Shown in pieces: positions 22,507 through 36,325 of a stretch of 64,000 nt of DNA. The translations under genes and the position numbers were made by a program. Under the pieces are notes generated by a model that did no database searches, was not told the origin of the DNA, and saw only the letters and a list, made by a program, of their open reading frames with translations. The stretch comes from Bradysia coprophila (taxonomy: Eukaryota; Arthropoda; Insecta; Diptera; Sciaridae). The first letter of the stretch is position 1, and each line of letters starts with the position of its first letter. Location: positions 1,868,311 through 1,932,310 of the forward strand of contig NW_023503584.1 in assembly GCF_014529535.1 (NCBI RefSeq), given 5' to 3'.

Positions 22507-22900
22507 ATAAGGTAAATGATGGAGAGTTGACCTAAATTGACAAGACCAAACTTTGAACTTGAATTTCTCATCGATTTTGGAACTATGTTACATGAAACCA
22601 CTATTATTTTAAAGATTTATCTTTTGTTTACTTAATTAACATAAAATTTATTAATTATTGAAGATTTCGTTTAACAAAGTTAATTCATTTATAAAAATGC
22701 AGAGTTACCCTACGTGAACCGTGAGTTGTCCGATTTCATATAAATTCAATAAATCGTGAATTGTCCTATATACAAACGTCATAAGACAACTCGCGGTTTA
22801 TTGGATGGTAAGTTGACTGATCATTTTTTCTTCATACAAATTTACACGGACAACTTAAGATTACTTTTCCACTAGGTCAACTCTCCATCATTTACCTTAT
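22507..22900. mobile_element. Miniature inverted-repeat element, 394 bp
   Basis: Inverted ends ATAAGGTAAATGATGGAGAG / CTCTCCATCATTTACCTTAT; the repeats continue through GTTGACCTA. Inner blocks GTGAGTTGTCCGATTTCATA and GACAACTCGCGG are also in inverted relation. The TSD is not resolved. Confidence 0.75.
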
Positions 22901-25900
22901 CTTATTATATGCACATTGGCATATACCGACTGACGGTATATATATGAAGTGTATTATACGTATAATGTATATATGAACGAAAATATGGACAAATTTAATT
23001 TCATAGAGTTTTAATAGAGACTATTGTGAATCAGGACATATTTTATAAGATTTGCAGCAAAACATTTATGTTGTATGTAACCGTAAGTGCTTTTTTGTGT
23101 TTATTTTATTGAAACAAAAAAAAAACGCATGAAAAAAAAGTGGATAATATTATGAGCGTAAAAGTGTTCATTTATATATGTATATTGAGATTATCATTAC
23201 AAGCCATGCAAATTTCTCAGGTCAAAAAACTCTCCATTAATAAATGTAAATCGAAACGATTTTATAATCGCGGTTGTGATGCAAACCTTTAAGCTCTGAA
23301 TCTTTATTCGATTGAATAATAGTAACCGTGATGATGATGGTGAATCTGTTCAAAATGTACTTTCCAAGCACTTTTTTCGGTAATAGTTTGCGAAAGTGTT
23401 TCGATGCACAGGTGAATAATAGTACATTTACCATGCTCCGCAGATTTTGACTTTAATCTGAAATGTTGTTGACAGAAACAAATCGATAAATATTAAATCT
23501 TGTGTCATTATTCTGCCCGGGAGGTGCGGGAAAACTAAAAAAGTAAGAAAATAAGCAGTTCAAAGACGTTTAAACACCAGAGTGGGGACCAGAATAACTT
23601 TTACATCAACAACTACTTAAACCAATTATTATACATCTAGAGATATACGTAAGAGGCTTTCAAGAAAAAAAAAATTGTTGCTTTGTTGACACCTGGTGCA
23701 ACTGCTACAGATCGGTTAAACTGCTTTTCGAGACTTCCTAACTTTCTGATTAATCTCGTCAGTACCTTTTATTTGATGTATCGTACATTGAGTATTTATC
23801 TCCAAAGATATACGTAATAGTGATCTGATCTGATCTGTGTTTCTGGTGAATAACTTAAGAAAATCTTACTTCTGCTTAGCGTAAACATGTTGGTTGCGAC
23901 ACCCTGCCAGTTACGAACATTGAAGGAAAAAGTACAAATTTGGGCTTCAAAGAGAACCAGGGGCTAGTATTACTAAAGGGTGCATGTTGATCATCCCAAA
24001 CTGATGAACTAAAAAGAAACTGACCGGTTCACCTTTTGAAAAGCACTGACTCGGGTAAGATTGCAAGTGGAAGATAACTTCAAAGTTTAGGAATTTTCAT
24101 GAAATACACTGAAACTATCAGAGAGATGTAAGGCGCAAAATAATCATCTCTCTGGAAACAACAAAATATTAGACTGCAATACAGTACAAAGCTCGTAATA
24201 CAGTAATGGCTCTTATTTAGTTCATGACTGTTGATATTTGTGGCTTTTACCGAGAAAAAAAAATCGAAAGATGGTGTCTCCATCAGGAGTTATTTCACTT
24301 TTTCAAATTTTATAGTTTCGATCCGGAAAAGAGATTTTCCACTTCCAAAAAATCCACAGTTAATTTTCCGTGCTCAATCATATGAATCATTGAACTGTAA
24401 ATCTATGGTTAGTATAGTACACTAGTGTACTATTAAAATGCAAAATTGGCAAAATACGTCCTTTTTCATAAACGGTCTATTATTTCTTGTTCTCTTGTAC
24501 TGTTCTCTTCGGTTTTCCCTACTCAGCAGACATTTGTGGAACTGTTACCTCAATTTTTTTTTTTCGTTGCACAATCTGTAAACATCATAGTCACTTGCAG
24601 CAACAATGAAAAAGTTGAACTTTAAATTGAAACTGCAGGACTTCAAATTTACAAAAAAAAAACGAGTGAACTTAATAGCAACAAGAATATGAAAATAATA
24701 ATTTTCCAACATCAATGTGCACACATATAGTACTGTACTTCTATTCATCCCCCCAAGCTAGTCATGTTTAAAATAACAAACAGATTACTCTAATACGTCA
24801 AACCCACTTCTCGGTTATTCAACTTTCTGGTGGGTGTAGTACTTTAAGTGACAGTATCGGTATGAATTTTCATCAATGTTGGAAATAAATTTTCAATTAT
24901 AGGATCCCAGGCGAGTTAAAACGTTAAATAATTTTCTGTATACAAAATGAGTTTTGTTGAATTAAAACGGAACTAATGAATATTTTCGTTTCACAGCTCA
25001 ATTTCAGTTGTTGTGTTGTGGATACATTGCAGTGAATTTGGTGATTCTTTACATCAAAATATCGTTTCTGCGTTACTTGACTCTAAATAGCGTTTGCGGA
25101 GCTATTTATTTTTAAACGATTTTGGTTGAAGTGTTGTCAGACGTATAGATCACTAAAATGACCGCTGGCGTGACGATCGACGGTTCGGTTTTGTGTGAAA
25201 AATAATGACAACCAACTTTGCTTCTAAGGGAATTCCCCGTATTTAGTTCATTTGCATTCATTTCAAAGAATTGGACGCACTCACTTATTCATTACTATGT
25301 GAAATTGTGAAGTTGGTTTCGATTAGTTTGCACACTTTTCCCCACCATTCCTCACGTTTCCGTCATCTGTTTCACCAAACGAAGAGATCTATCAAAGTAT
25401 TATTCACTTTAACATTGTTTTGTATAGATTTAGAATGAAGAAAGACAAAACAGACATCTAGGACATCTTTCGGTTGCGTTCAACAAAGATAATTTTTATT
25501 TCATGCCCTACAGCATCAAGCCGAATTATTTTTATTCATCGAGTTAACACTCAGCCCTAATCGGTACTGCAAACTATATATATATAGTCTCCAGCATACC
25601 GATGTACCGCGGAAGTCGATGTCCAAACTTTGTATATTGCATCCGCATATAACCCTTTTGTTTCTGGCACGAACATGGATATTAGATGCCGGTTCATCAT
25701 GGCTTTTCTTTTGTCATTTTTTTTTCTTAAGTACGAATGAAGTAGAAGATGTCGGATAAATCGCACCGTTTGGTACGCAATACTTTGAACAAAAGAAGTA
25801 CCAGATTTAAAGAATTTACAGTAAATGTCAAAGAAATTTAGACATCAATTGCTTCAGCAACTTTCCAACTGGTCCACTCTCACACATAAACTTGCTACCG

Positions 25901-28482
25901 ATGCTATCTGCGTGTTCGTTTAAGAACTGTATTTCTTGATTTCCACTTACGAAAAAATCAATCTCCGTTTTCTCTCCGTTCACACTTTAGACGATAAGAG
26001 AGAGGAGTGGCTGAGCTAAACATAGTGTTTTTTTGTAACTGGGAATCAAACCTAAGAGCATTGTGGTTCTTCTGAAATCTCTCGTGCTGACGCTGAGTGA
26101 CAGGAAATATTTCGAGCTTTTGTGATAAAAGATGATTTTGATTTTAGATTGATTATGTGCCTTCACAGTGTCTCTTGAAGCAAGTCTAATTCCACCTCGC
26201 GTTGTGAGTAGGGAACAAACCTTCAGGGAAGCTTCGCGAAGAAGGTAAGCTACGTAGAACTTTCTAAATTTTAAACTTGAGCTGCAGGCTTCCCAAGAAA
26301 ATGAATGTTGTACAAGTTTTTCCACTGCTCGCTTTCTCGATGGAGGTATTATGTAAAAGTGACCGACCCGTCATTAAACTCTGTTTCAAGTAGGACAGTT
26401 CGTAACGACTTTATTGCTAGTCATTGATATTTCCACGAATTGAGAATGAGATCACCTTCGTTACCACCCCAATATGCCCAACAAAATTTGTTATTTTTCG
26501 AAATTCATCTGGAAAGATTTGTTTGTAGTACACGCAATTGCAAAGCCAGCACGTGACAATGAAATGATTATCAATAAGTTTCCATGGATTTGTTATATAA
26601 TCGAACGGAAATGTTTTCCGTTATTGTTTCGACGGGGCTTTGTTATTTTTGTCTGTAAGTCTAACGTTACGTAAATTGAGTGTTCAGAAGTTTGTACTTA
26701 AATATTTAAACAATTGCTTTGCCCATAGTTTGTAACCAGTGTGCCAGAATGACACATGAGGCAAATGATTTTGCATAAAATTAGAAGAAGAACACAAATT
26801 TGTTGTCTCGTGCGCACATTGTCACACTATATTCCAAATTAAAAAAAATATTTTGCGCAAATACAATTATTTGCGCAGTCTGCCATCAGAAAACAGACGA
26901 CGACGTAGTCTGTACCTGTGCGTGTAACTATCGTTACATTTTTTTTTCGTTAATATTTGAACACATGTTGACTGACAGCCAAACTTTTTTTTTTTGCAAT
27001 AACAAAAGCGATAAGAGGTTTGTATCTTTCAGGCAACACGCATTTTTGAATTGACAACAAAAAAATGGAATTGCTGTCCTCATTTTATTACGCTACATTA
27101 TTTACTACAAAGAAAACAAGATTTAAATTTAACTTTGGTTATTCAAACAACAGCAAAATAAATCCAAATATTTGAATTCGATGCACTTTTCAAGAGTTTC
27201 TGTTCAGCGCAGAAATATTATCATTATGACACTAATCAATCAATAACTAACCCATATATTACCAGTGGTAATTTACCACCTTGAAGTATTTATTATTATT
27301 TGTCAATATCGATAAGAAAAATGTTATAATCCTTCTGCATAGCAGAATCTACTTTTACAACACGAATTAAACGAAAAAAATTCAGACAGTTAGCAAACAA
27401 ACGTTTAGAGTTTCGGTACCTAGAAAGAAAAAGCAAATAAGAAGCTGCAAGTTTTCAAGTGTATTTTTCCAGTAAACAACTTTTCAAGGCGAACACTTTC
27501 AAAAAATAAAAGCCAGTAGAAAATTTAAAATAAAATTTTTGACTCAAATTTGTGGAACGGAAGCTAGTGTTTGATCGCTTAACAGTCTTTATTTGAAGTA
27601 AATGTCGGAAAATTAGATGCCACTTGTGCTAGCTGTTTGCGTCAATAGGAAGAAAAATTTTTTCGGCGCCGAAAGCAATTGCTACAATCAAACAAGTAAA
27701 AAAAAAATAGTCTTTTCCGCACTTTTGTGTTTTGGGTTTGTACCTCACACGGTGAGCCTGAAAATGTCCATACCTGATATGTCGTGCACAAGAATTTTTT
27801 TTATTGACATTAGTGGGCATGGGCAGCCCCGTGATTAAGAATCGCCCGTGATGAAGAATCACATAATATTAAAATCGTGTACGGCAAAATTTTGAGATAG
27901 ACGAATTTTTCTTTTTTTGGGACCTGAGTCAATTTGTTTTGCTGAGTTAGCCTAGAGTCTCACCTATCCAACGATCCCAAACATGCTGTGTTTCAACATG
28001 GACACGTAACTTTCTTACGGACTTAAACCAGCCGTTAAGCTAATAGGTGACAGTTCGTGGGATGAAAGGTATTTTTTCTGCACTGTCAAAATTAGTGGGG
28101 AGAAAATACCATTTTCTACACCGAAATGTCAACAAAACAAAGTGTCACCAATTGTTATTTTCAAGCTTCGTTGGCGAAAATTGACATATTTTGTATTTTC
28201 TTCTCCAGTTTTCATCCCTTTGCACGAAAATTTCTCGAGCTGTATTTCAAATAAAGCGAGGACAAGACACATGTCTCACATTTTCTCATCGTCTTTTGAT
28301 TGGAGAAAATAAAGGCGATCACAGCGCACAATAAAAATACATTTTATAATTAGGCGGGACAAACACTTCAAATTATCTCACCAGATAGGCAGTCCCAGTT
28401 ATATTCAGAATGTGAATTTTTGAATGAATGGAACGATTTCATTTCAATCTGTTGAACATACTGTAAGGTTTATTGATTTGTG
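22901..28482. other. Gene-poor intergenic stretch
   Basis: No recognisable exon, RNA gene or bounded element. The longest ORF (minus, 25987-26325, 112 codons) resembles nothing I know and has no splice or poly-A support. Short runs such as (TA)n near 25575 occur. Confidence 0.45.
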
Positions 28483-28688
28483 TTAACCTGTTACAGACTG
28501 TAAGCATATAACCAGTATTATTATCGGGTCTATTACTTCCATCGATCAAAGTATTTTTAACCGGTTGATTTCAAATCTTGTACTTCAATTTTTTTAACAT
28601 ACTATTTAAAGGACCATATTACTCACATCTTGTCAATATTTCTGACGTCCTTATCGATGACAGATGAATAGCCGCATGTGAAAGGTTG
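28483..28688 (-). mobile_element. GAAGTA-AAGATTT miniature family, full-length copy (minus strand)
   Basis: Nearly collinear with 16730-16950 when reversed, including ATATGGTCCTTTA, TTGAAGTACAAGATTTG, TCAACCGGTTAAAAATAC and TTTGATCGATGGAAGTAATAG. Ends TTAACCTGTTACAGACTG and an imperfect CAACCTTTCACATGCGG mirror confirm short terminal inverted repeats. Confidence 0.7.
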
Positions 28689-31600
28689 ATACCGTTGGTA
28701 CAGCAAAGTAATCATAAATCAAGAATTTTTATCGAAAGCAAAAGTACAATGTTATCCTTGATGTGATCATTCGAATGTGCGAAGGGCCTCAAAAACGAAT
28801 ACAAAAAAAATCTATAAATTTAAAGTGACTTCTACGTATAAAGGTTCGCTGTTTTCCATGAAACTCTTTTGTCGTTGGATGAGGGAAATTCGTATATTTA
28901 ACCGTCCAAGAACATTATAAACATGTATAATAGCACGTTCAGCGATAAATCTGCATTACCATGAATTCTGTTGAATAGTCGAAACATCCGAATAAAATGG
29001 GATAACAATAAAACTAAGCCGTTTACGACACTGATCCAATTCGCAGTGACTGAAGGCACATCCATAATAACATCAAAATTGTAATTGATAACCATCTGTA
29101 ACGGGTACACCGACACGCTATTCCTATAAAAACGTTAAAATCCGTATAAATTGAACAAAATGCGTGAATTTGCATTCGCGACTACAAGATATCGATACAC
29201 ACATTTAATGGCTCTCTCATGTGTTCAAAAGATTTATCGGTCGTTGTTGGATTTTTTTTGTGTGGTTATGCAATGTTGCATACAGAAAAGTAATCTATTT
29301 CCACATTTTTCAATCCATTGACAAATACATTCGACTTTCTAATGCAACATTATGTTTATAAATCAAATAGAATTTGACACAAGCTCATACAAGTGTGCAT
29401 TTTATAAAAACAAGGTCGTTCAATTTGACTTGGTTTTCAAAATGTTTGTTGCACAGAGAGAATTTTTGCTTTTTATTATTTATTTTGTCGAGCTTGAGGT
29501 ACATATTTACTATAGATACTATGCTCTGTTATAGGTAACATGTTAACTTTATTGTAAAATTATACTATTAAGGTTGATTATTGATTTCATATAAATAAAA
29601 TGTGTAACACATGGAACCGAACAGAACATATTAGCGATACTAGATAGAAAAAACTAATTTTCGATAAATAATTAATTCGGCAACATTGTAGTTTATAATA
29701 TGCTTCACAACATACGTTATATATACACATTGGTATGTTTTAAGAGCGTTGCGCAATAATGAACGTATTTTAAAAGTTTTATATTTGCGTGAAAGCACAT
29801 CAAAGGAATGTTAATTAATTGCATGCATTTGTTAATTATTAGATTTATTGGATGGATCCTGATAGATTTGCAATGGTCCTTATGTAATATTGGTGTGTAT
29901 CGACTGTACACAGTATTATTAACAGATGACAATGTAATTGTGTGGCAATGCATGAACTACATATAATATTGGGTTAAATAATGTTGGAAAATACGGTAGA
30001 TGTCGGTCGATAGACAATTTGAATTGAATTTATTTTGGTTCATTCAATGGTCCGGTCGTCGATCTGGTTGATTTTTTTATTATTGGAGAAAGGTTTCTCA
30101 GGTTCACTTCACTTCTTTTTTACACATTCATAATGGCACTGCAGGAGTCAGTTCCGCTTTTAGCTTTTGGGCGCCATTGGGCAATTGGAAAAACAGGCGC
30201 CAATTTAGTAAAGCTAAATTTTTTTGAAGGACCTCAGGCGCCATTTTCTTCTGCTCCACTTCGGGCATTTGCCCATTTGGCCCATATTGAAAAGGCGGCA
30301 AGGAGAATAATTGTTTTGAACAGAAGTGAATATATGAAGATAGTTTCAATTGAAGCCAATAGCGCAACAATCATTTAGGCAGGTGTTAAGAGCAAAGATT
30401 TTCCTGTTAGAGCAGCAATAAGGGAGGGACGGATCGATTTTTTTCGCGATTTTTTGTCACATATCAGTAGAAACACGAAAAATAAGAAACTGGTACATCG
30501 GGCATTCTCAAAATATTGTCTCATTTAAAAGATTTTACAAAAAGAAAATCGATGAAAATAGCACTTCCCACTCAATTTCACACCCAAATCACATCCACTC
30601 TGAACTTAGTCAAATATGGCTTAACGAAGAAAATCGTCGTCAAAGTCGTTAATCTTAACATGAGTATCGTTTTTCAAACGTCAAATCACCAACACAAAAA
30701 TTTAGTGTCGACTGTGAAAATTGTAATAATTTCGGTGATTTCGATGTGATTTAATTCAGATTTTGTGCGGAAATGTGCTTCTTGTGTTTTTTTAACAGTG
30801 CAATCAACGGTTGACTTAAAATATTCGTCAAAACCACCGAAATTACGAAAAATTTACATTGACCAATCATGTAAACAAACAACAATATTGTCGTTTGGTG
30901 TGATGCTGAAGTTCAAAAGAGATGACCCAGTAGAAATAAAATGTCGGCGGTAATCTTAAAAATTGCGTTTTAGCGGAAACGCTTTAGTTTAAATGTGTAT
31001 ACGTTTCCGGTAAAATAAATTAGTGCGAAAGCAATCACTTTTGAGGAACTTTACGATAACACCTTTAGTTAGGGGTAGGTCACATCCCTCATTCATCTCA
31101 TTGAAAAATATTGGATATATATATAAGGCTTCTTCTGTCTGAATTTACGACTTCTATTGAGACAATTTCCATGTATTCGATAAGAAATCATTAAGGCAAC
31201 TGTCATCTAATTATGATAGATCCTCATATAAAGCTTCATGATACACGAAGGTGCGAAACTTAAAATTGGTATAGAGCGAACAATTTCGTTTCATTTCATT
31301 TATTTTCACAATAATAAAACATAACAAGTGACCTGCGTAGCTCCAGTTTGTAAACAATTCTAAGGAACTACTTTATTGGACCAGTCTCAGGTGCCAAGCC
31401 ACGAGAACATATTGGGTAGATGGTAAGATCTATTCTGTGGAGATGATCGTTAAACTTGCAGTGGTTCGTTATAATACAAACGAAAATTAATTTGTACCAA
31501 ATATTATGCGATGACCAAAAGAAGTAATAGATTTACAAATTTCGTTTGCAAATGGTTGAAATAGATCTTGTTCTCAATGAAACAATGCTTGACATCATAA

Positions 31601-32640
31601 TATTCCAGCATCCATTTGTATATTATTGACATATGTGGGGAAGCATCGGAGGCTTGCCGAGCAAAAGCAAAAATGAGAAAACAGTCGTTCGGGAACGATA
31701 AATTTCACGGTCATTTGCGAATACAATCATGAACAATTTGGGGAAAATTTAACTCAGACTTATCACTTATTAGCCGTGGTCCTGATTTTGCTGCTTGTTT
31801 TCTTTGCAGAATGGACAGCGAAAGAATTGTTTGTTGCCAATGAATTGTTTAGACGTGTTTAGACCGGAGGTTGATTGGGATAGTTTGTATAGCACGTGAA
31901 ACTATTGTAACGCTGCATATGCAGTAAGACAGTAATTAAGTAACTATTAGCCTCTAAATGCTCGTTGAAATTAAACGAGTGATAGATTGATAATGTTAAA
32001 GCTGTATGTTAAAGACTACAACTACAAGATTTTGTTCGTTACTTTCTCAATCTTTTGACTTCCTTAAAAATTTCCCAAATACACAACCAAATTACTATGC
32101 AATATGTATGAGCATTTCAAGCATCTATAATAAAAACCTTCACCAAGTGATCCATCCAACAGAGATTTTCTTACGACAATTTTTTTTCCATCAAAACCAA
32201 TTCATCAAATCAAAAAATTTAACGAAAAAGCCTAACGCTGCTTGACATATTGATTGTAATTATATGCTATCCATCATGACAGACTAAACAAATTAATGAT
32301 AACAAAAAGATGAATTTGTTAGGTGAGTTTTGCTCTGCGCTCACATTATTCATACGTTCGTATTCGTTCACGCAAAGACATGCATCTTGTAATTTTTATA
32401 TTTATTATAATACGGTCGGTGGAGAGCTCAAGAGGTAATCATGAAATTTTTCTGTAAAAAAAAGTGTGCACAATATAATTGTGATATAATGCAATTAAGA
32501 AAAGCATTTATATCATATGAATACAGTGGCGCCGATTTCAATGGTATCTAAAGGCTCGAACCCCACATTTGAAAAAAAATAATAAAAAAATAGTCATGGA
32601 CGTTGACAGTGAATTTACGTATTCTGAGAATGGTTGGTGT
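28689..32640. other. Intergenic, no gene seen
   Basis: A GC-richer island at 30130-30300 (GGCGCCATT ... GGCGCC) has opposing ORFs of about 80 codons on both strands, better explained by base composition than coding. Otherwise AT-rich with no supportable feature. Confidence 0.45.
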
Positions 32641-32679
32641 CATAAGTCAGGTAGAGCCTTTAGTAGTACAAGTTCTTAA

Positions 32680-32815
32680 AATATCAAAAAGCATAGCACT
32701 GCTCCTAGCATTTCCAATAGTATGTCAGATGTCAAAAAGCCTCGAAACACTCACCAAGAAACCATCGCTACAAATATTTTCTATGTTAATGCTAGGAGCA
32801 GAGCTATGCATAAAG
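32680..32815. mobile_element. Inverted-repeat element, ACTGCTCCTAGCAT family, copy 2
   Basis: CATAGCACTGCTCCTAGCAT and ATGCTAGGAGCAGAGCTATG form near-perfect ends about 130 bp apart. Related to 6008-6180 and 58323-58540. Confidence 0.65.
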
Positions 32816-35653
32816 ACTTCAATTTCCTTACTCACTGTCGAATAAATTATAGCGTAAGTTAGCAACTGGACCCCGAGTTGGAAACGGTGTCTCTGTTTTT
32901 ATTTTATCATTTAAACTTGCGACCACTTGCGACACGTACATTATTGACATTTTCGGATTTGGTTAGAGTCTTAAAAGACAAACAAGTATAAAGTTAAAAA
33001 ATGTTAGAAATGCGAATGTTTCGTGTAAAACTTTTCGATAAAAAAATTAAAAAATGTTGAGCAACCTTCTGAACAACTGATGATGGGTTTGATTCAGAAA
33101 AAACAATTTAGAACTTAAAAAGTCATGGTTTTCCGAGAACTTATATTTTAGTAAGGGAAGGGAATCTCAACTCAAACTTCCGTTGATATCAGGGGGGGGG
33201 CTCACTTTGGAGTCAGTAAATCAATTAAATCACAGTAATTCACATTAAATCATAACAAATATATTTAATGGTACTGTATGTCATTTCTAAGCGTCTTGCC
33301 CGAGAACGTATAATAGTATATTATGTTACCAGGAACAAAAAAGTGCGTTTTTGACCCATATGGTGAAAGCGTCTGAGGATTGAGCGAAGCTCCGTGTGAG
33401 ATAAAAAATTTTAGTTTTGGTGCTCTATCTGGTCAGAGACTAACATACTAGCATGAATTGACGCAAATTGGCCTAAACTGATGCATATTTTATTAAAATC
33501 GAGATTAAAATCACATTTTTGACTTTGTTGATTTACCGTGATTTACTGTGATTTACTAATCATAAACATTCTCTCATCAGGCAATAATTCTCCTTACATG
33601 GTCTGAGTTCAGCGCCAACCTTTTATCAGAGTCATGGGTACGGCACCAAATTGCTCATGGGTTAATCCGCCACTGGTATAAAGGCAGGACACACTGAAGC
33701 TAAAACGAACGGAAATTGTAATTTATTGTTTGTTTAGTGATCTCACTTACAGCCTTTACAATAGGTTCAGTCTTGATCCTGATCTTTATTTTGTCTAAAA
33801 TATCGTTAAGGGTTTTATACAAAATCTTTTACTTCAATCACTTTAACACACGTCTAACACATATATAAAAGAGCACATTATGTCGTGTCATATATTTGTC
33901 GTCGTAGTCGATAACAGATGTGATTGCCTTTAAGTGATTAAATGACTTACAGCTACTTATAAAAGTGGAAGACGAACGCTACTGACAAGAATCTAGGGGT
34001 CATTAAAAGTGTTACGGCTATCAACTTTCCAACGTTTTTTTTTTTTGTTGTTGTTGTTACTTTTTCATATAAATACAATTCCACTTAAATTAAATGGCTG
34101 TGCATTATATATATTATCCAAAAAATTTAACCATTAATAACTTTACACAAAATTATTTTTTACTCAAACTTAAATGCAAAAAAAAAATCAAATTAACAAA
34201 ATAATGAAAAGTGAATGAGCGGATTTTGATTTTAAAGTCGATGTGTGTAAGTAGTATATAATATGAAACGTACACATAAATATGTCTAATATGACTTTAT
34301 AAAAAGAGTTACGTATTAAAATGAGGTTGTGAGACTGCCTTCGGCAAGGCCGTATGATATGAATCTAATACTTTTTCAGGTATTCGAGTTGCAAAAATGA
34401 AATAGAAAAAAAAAAATCGAAATATAAAATGTTATTTAAACATATTTCTTTTATACTTTGATATTTTATGAATGCATTTTTGTTGTTGGTGTTGTAAATT
34501 ACTTATCGTGTTAAGTGTTAGGTAAATGTGAAAAAAAAACAACTTTTTAAATCGTGTGCGATAAACGGATGCGATATTTATCGTGCGCAAATATTTAGAC
34601 CAATATTGAATGGTATATGGATGGATATTAGGTACCCTGTTTATCATTTAGAATATCTAATTTTCTCCTAGAAAAACACCCGTATAAATCGTGAGAGACG
34701 TCGTATGAAAAACATTATATGTATATGTGAAATATTCATACCCCGTCATATAGACGTTCCATTAGAATCATTCGGCCTTCACTTTATTCTAAATCAATTA
34801 ATTCGATAGAAATCGGTTAAAATATTTTCAAGATTTACTCGAGAGCGTACTCCCATTTTTATGTACTTTACACGCCACCAACCAAATTCCATATCTTCAT
34901 CTGAGTTATTTCAAAAGAGCTTATCCAAACGGTTGCCATCTAGTGTTGCCATTCATGAAAACGAGGTATTTTAGAGCCTTGATGGAGACGACCAATTTCG
35001 TTCGAATTCATTGAAATCAATTCATTCCGAACGAAATATTTTCAAAAGCAAAACGTGACGGTCTTTGATCAATAACACGTTTTTGGAAAGCTTTTTTACC
35101 TGAGTGTTAGACTTTTATAGGCGGGAGATTTGGATTGGAAAATTTGTTTGTTCACATTTTGATAGAATTCACAATCCACTATTGTTCCATTCGATAAACT
35201 CAAGTCAACAAAAGTATTTACTTTTCATGGGTTTCGTTTGTTTCCATCGAAAACGAAGTGGAACGAATAAAACGTACGTTAAGCACGTTAAAAGTTGAGT
35301 TTTTACGAATTATGTCAACTTTTGTTCTCTGAAAATTTCTTTTTATTAAGAAGAAACGGTACGTCTCTGTACGATTGCCATCGCAATAGTTTCCGTATTG
35401 AAGACTCTCAACACTAGAATTTCTTCAAAAATCATGACGCTGTCACTGCAAATCGGGCTAAATCATATGTTCATACGTATGATTCGAGCAGAGAAGCTCA
35501 ATTTATTGAAATGACCATCAATTTGGAAGCGTGGATGAAGAAATCGTAAAATAAAAGTCGCTTTTTTGATCAGAAAACTAATGACTTTATTACAAACGAC
35601 CTCTTTGTTTTAAGACAAAATTATACAATAGATGAAGAAACTAGAGACCCGGT
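32816..35653. other. Intergenic, no gene seen
   Basis: Holds one repeat fragment at 33775-33925 (minus: CTGTTATCGACTACG ... TTGAAGTAAAAGATTTTGT), a (TTG)n run near 34044 and AT-rich sequence. No exon can be supported. Confidence 0.5.
33775..33925 (-). repeat. Partial copy of the GAAGTA-AAGATTT family
   Basis: Minus strand carries ATCTGTTATCGACTACGACG, then TTGAAGTAAAAGATTTTGT in family order and spacing. Confidence 0.5.
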
Positions 35654-35673
35654 ATGGCCAAATCGATAAATTG

Positions 35674-35904
35674 TCAAAATCCACTCGGCTTGAACCATTC
35701 ATTGCACCGTTTCGCCAATATTGCGATTCTGACCACATTTCTATCGACCACATTGAAGCATACCACCAAATTTCCGACCATCATCGCCATCGCTAAATCG
35801 ACATCTGCATTTTCTTTATATGCGAGGGTCATGCAAAATGCTAAAATCAAAATGCGAGGTGAAGGTCTGTTGAGTATGTTACCAAGACCCTTAGATCTGT
35901 TCAA
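35674..35904 (-). pseudogene. Possible gene fragment, hydrophobic, unrecognised
   Basis: Minus-strand ORF of about 75 codons with less AT-biased codon use than its surroundings and hydrophobic blocks (ILILAFCMTLAY; MMVGNLVVCFNVVD) followed by IAILAKRCNEWF. It has no good ATG, and a stop ends it. The composition fits a piece of a multi-pass membrane protein, perhaps a chemoreceptor, but that is a guess. The upstream side overlaps a 75-bp direct repeat (35855-35928, 36048-36122), which would complicate any exon structure. Confidence 0.2.
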
Positions 35905-36122
35905 CGTATGTCACACGTCATGAATCAACATTATGAGTTTTTCAGCTTATGTTGTTCATGATGAGTTTCTCAGCTTCTTAGGGTAGTGGAGTGAAGGAAA
36001 GAAAAGTGTTTTTCTCTCAAAGAGCATATTATGACTGACGTGACTTGCGAGGTGAAGGTCTGAGGATGTTACCAACATCCTTAGATCTGTACAACGTAGG
36101 TCACACGTCGTCAATCAATAGT
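35855..36122. repeat. Two direct copies of a 75-bp segment
   Basis: Copies at about 35855-35928 and 36048-36122 share GCGAGGTGAAGGTCTG, GATGTTACCAA / TATGTTACCAA, CTTAGATCTGT and GTCACACGTC, with roughly 85 percent identity by eye. Confidence 0.6.
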
Positions 36123-36234
36123 ATAGTTATTTCTATCGACGACCATTTGCATCTGATATTTGAACTTCTGATTTGAATGGTATTTCAACCTCTGAAATCA
36201 TCTGTTTATTGGGCCCAATGCTCAATGCGGTCGT

Positions 36235-36325
36235 ATAAAAGTAAATTTATGATCAAACAAATGAAGTAAAAGATTTTCTCTCAATCTGTTGAACAATATT
36301 TTATCAAAAGACGTAACAGCCTGTG
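36235..36325 (+). repeat. Partial copy of the GAAGTA-AAGATTT family
   Basis: AAATGAAGTAAAAGATTTTC followed by TCAATCTGTTGAACA. Confidence 0.4.

Noticed and set aside
25987..26325. 112-codon minus-strand ORF
   Set aside because: No domain, signal or splice context; composition like its surroundings.
30128..30378. Overlapping ORFs of about 80 codons on both strands
   Set aside because: Open frames on both strands over a GC-richer GGCGCC-containing patch are explained by composition; no protein similarity.
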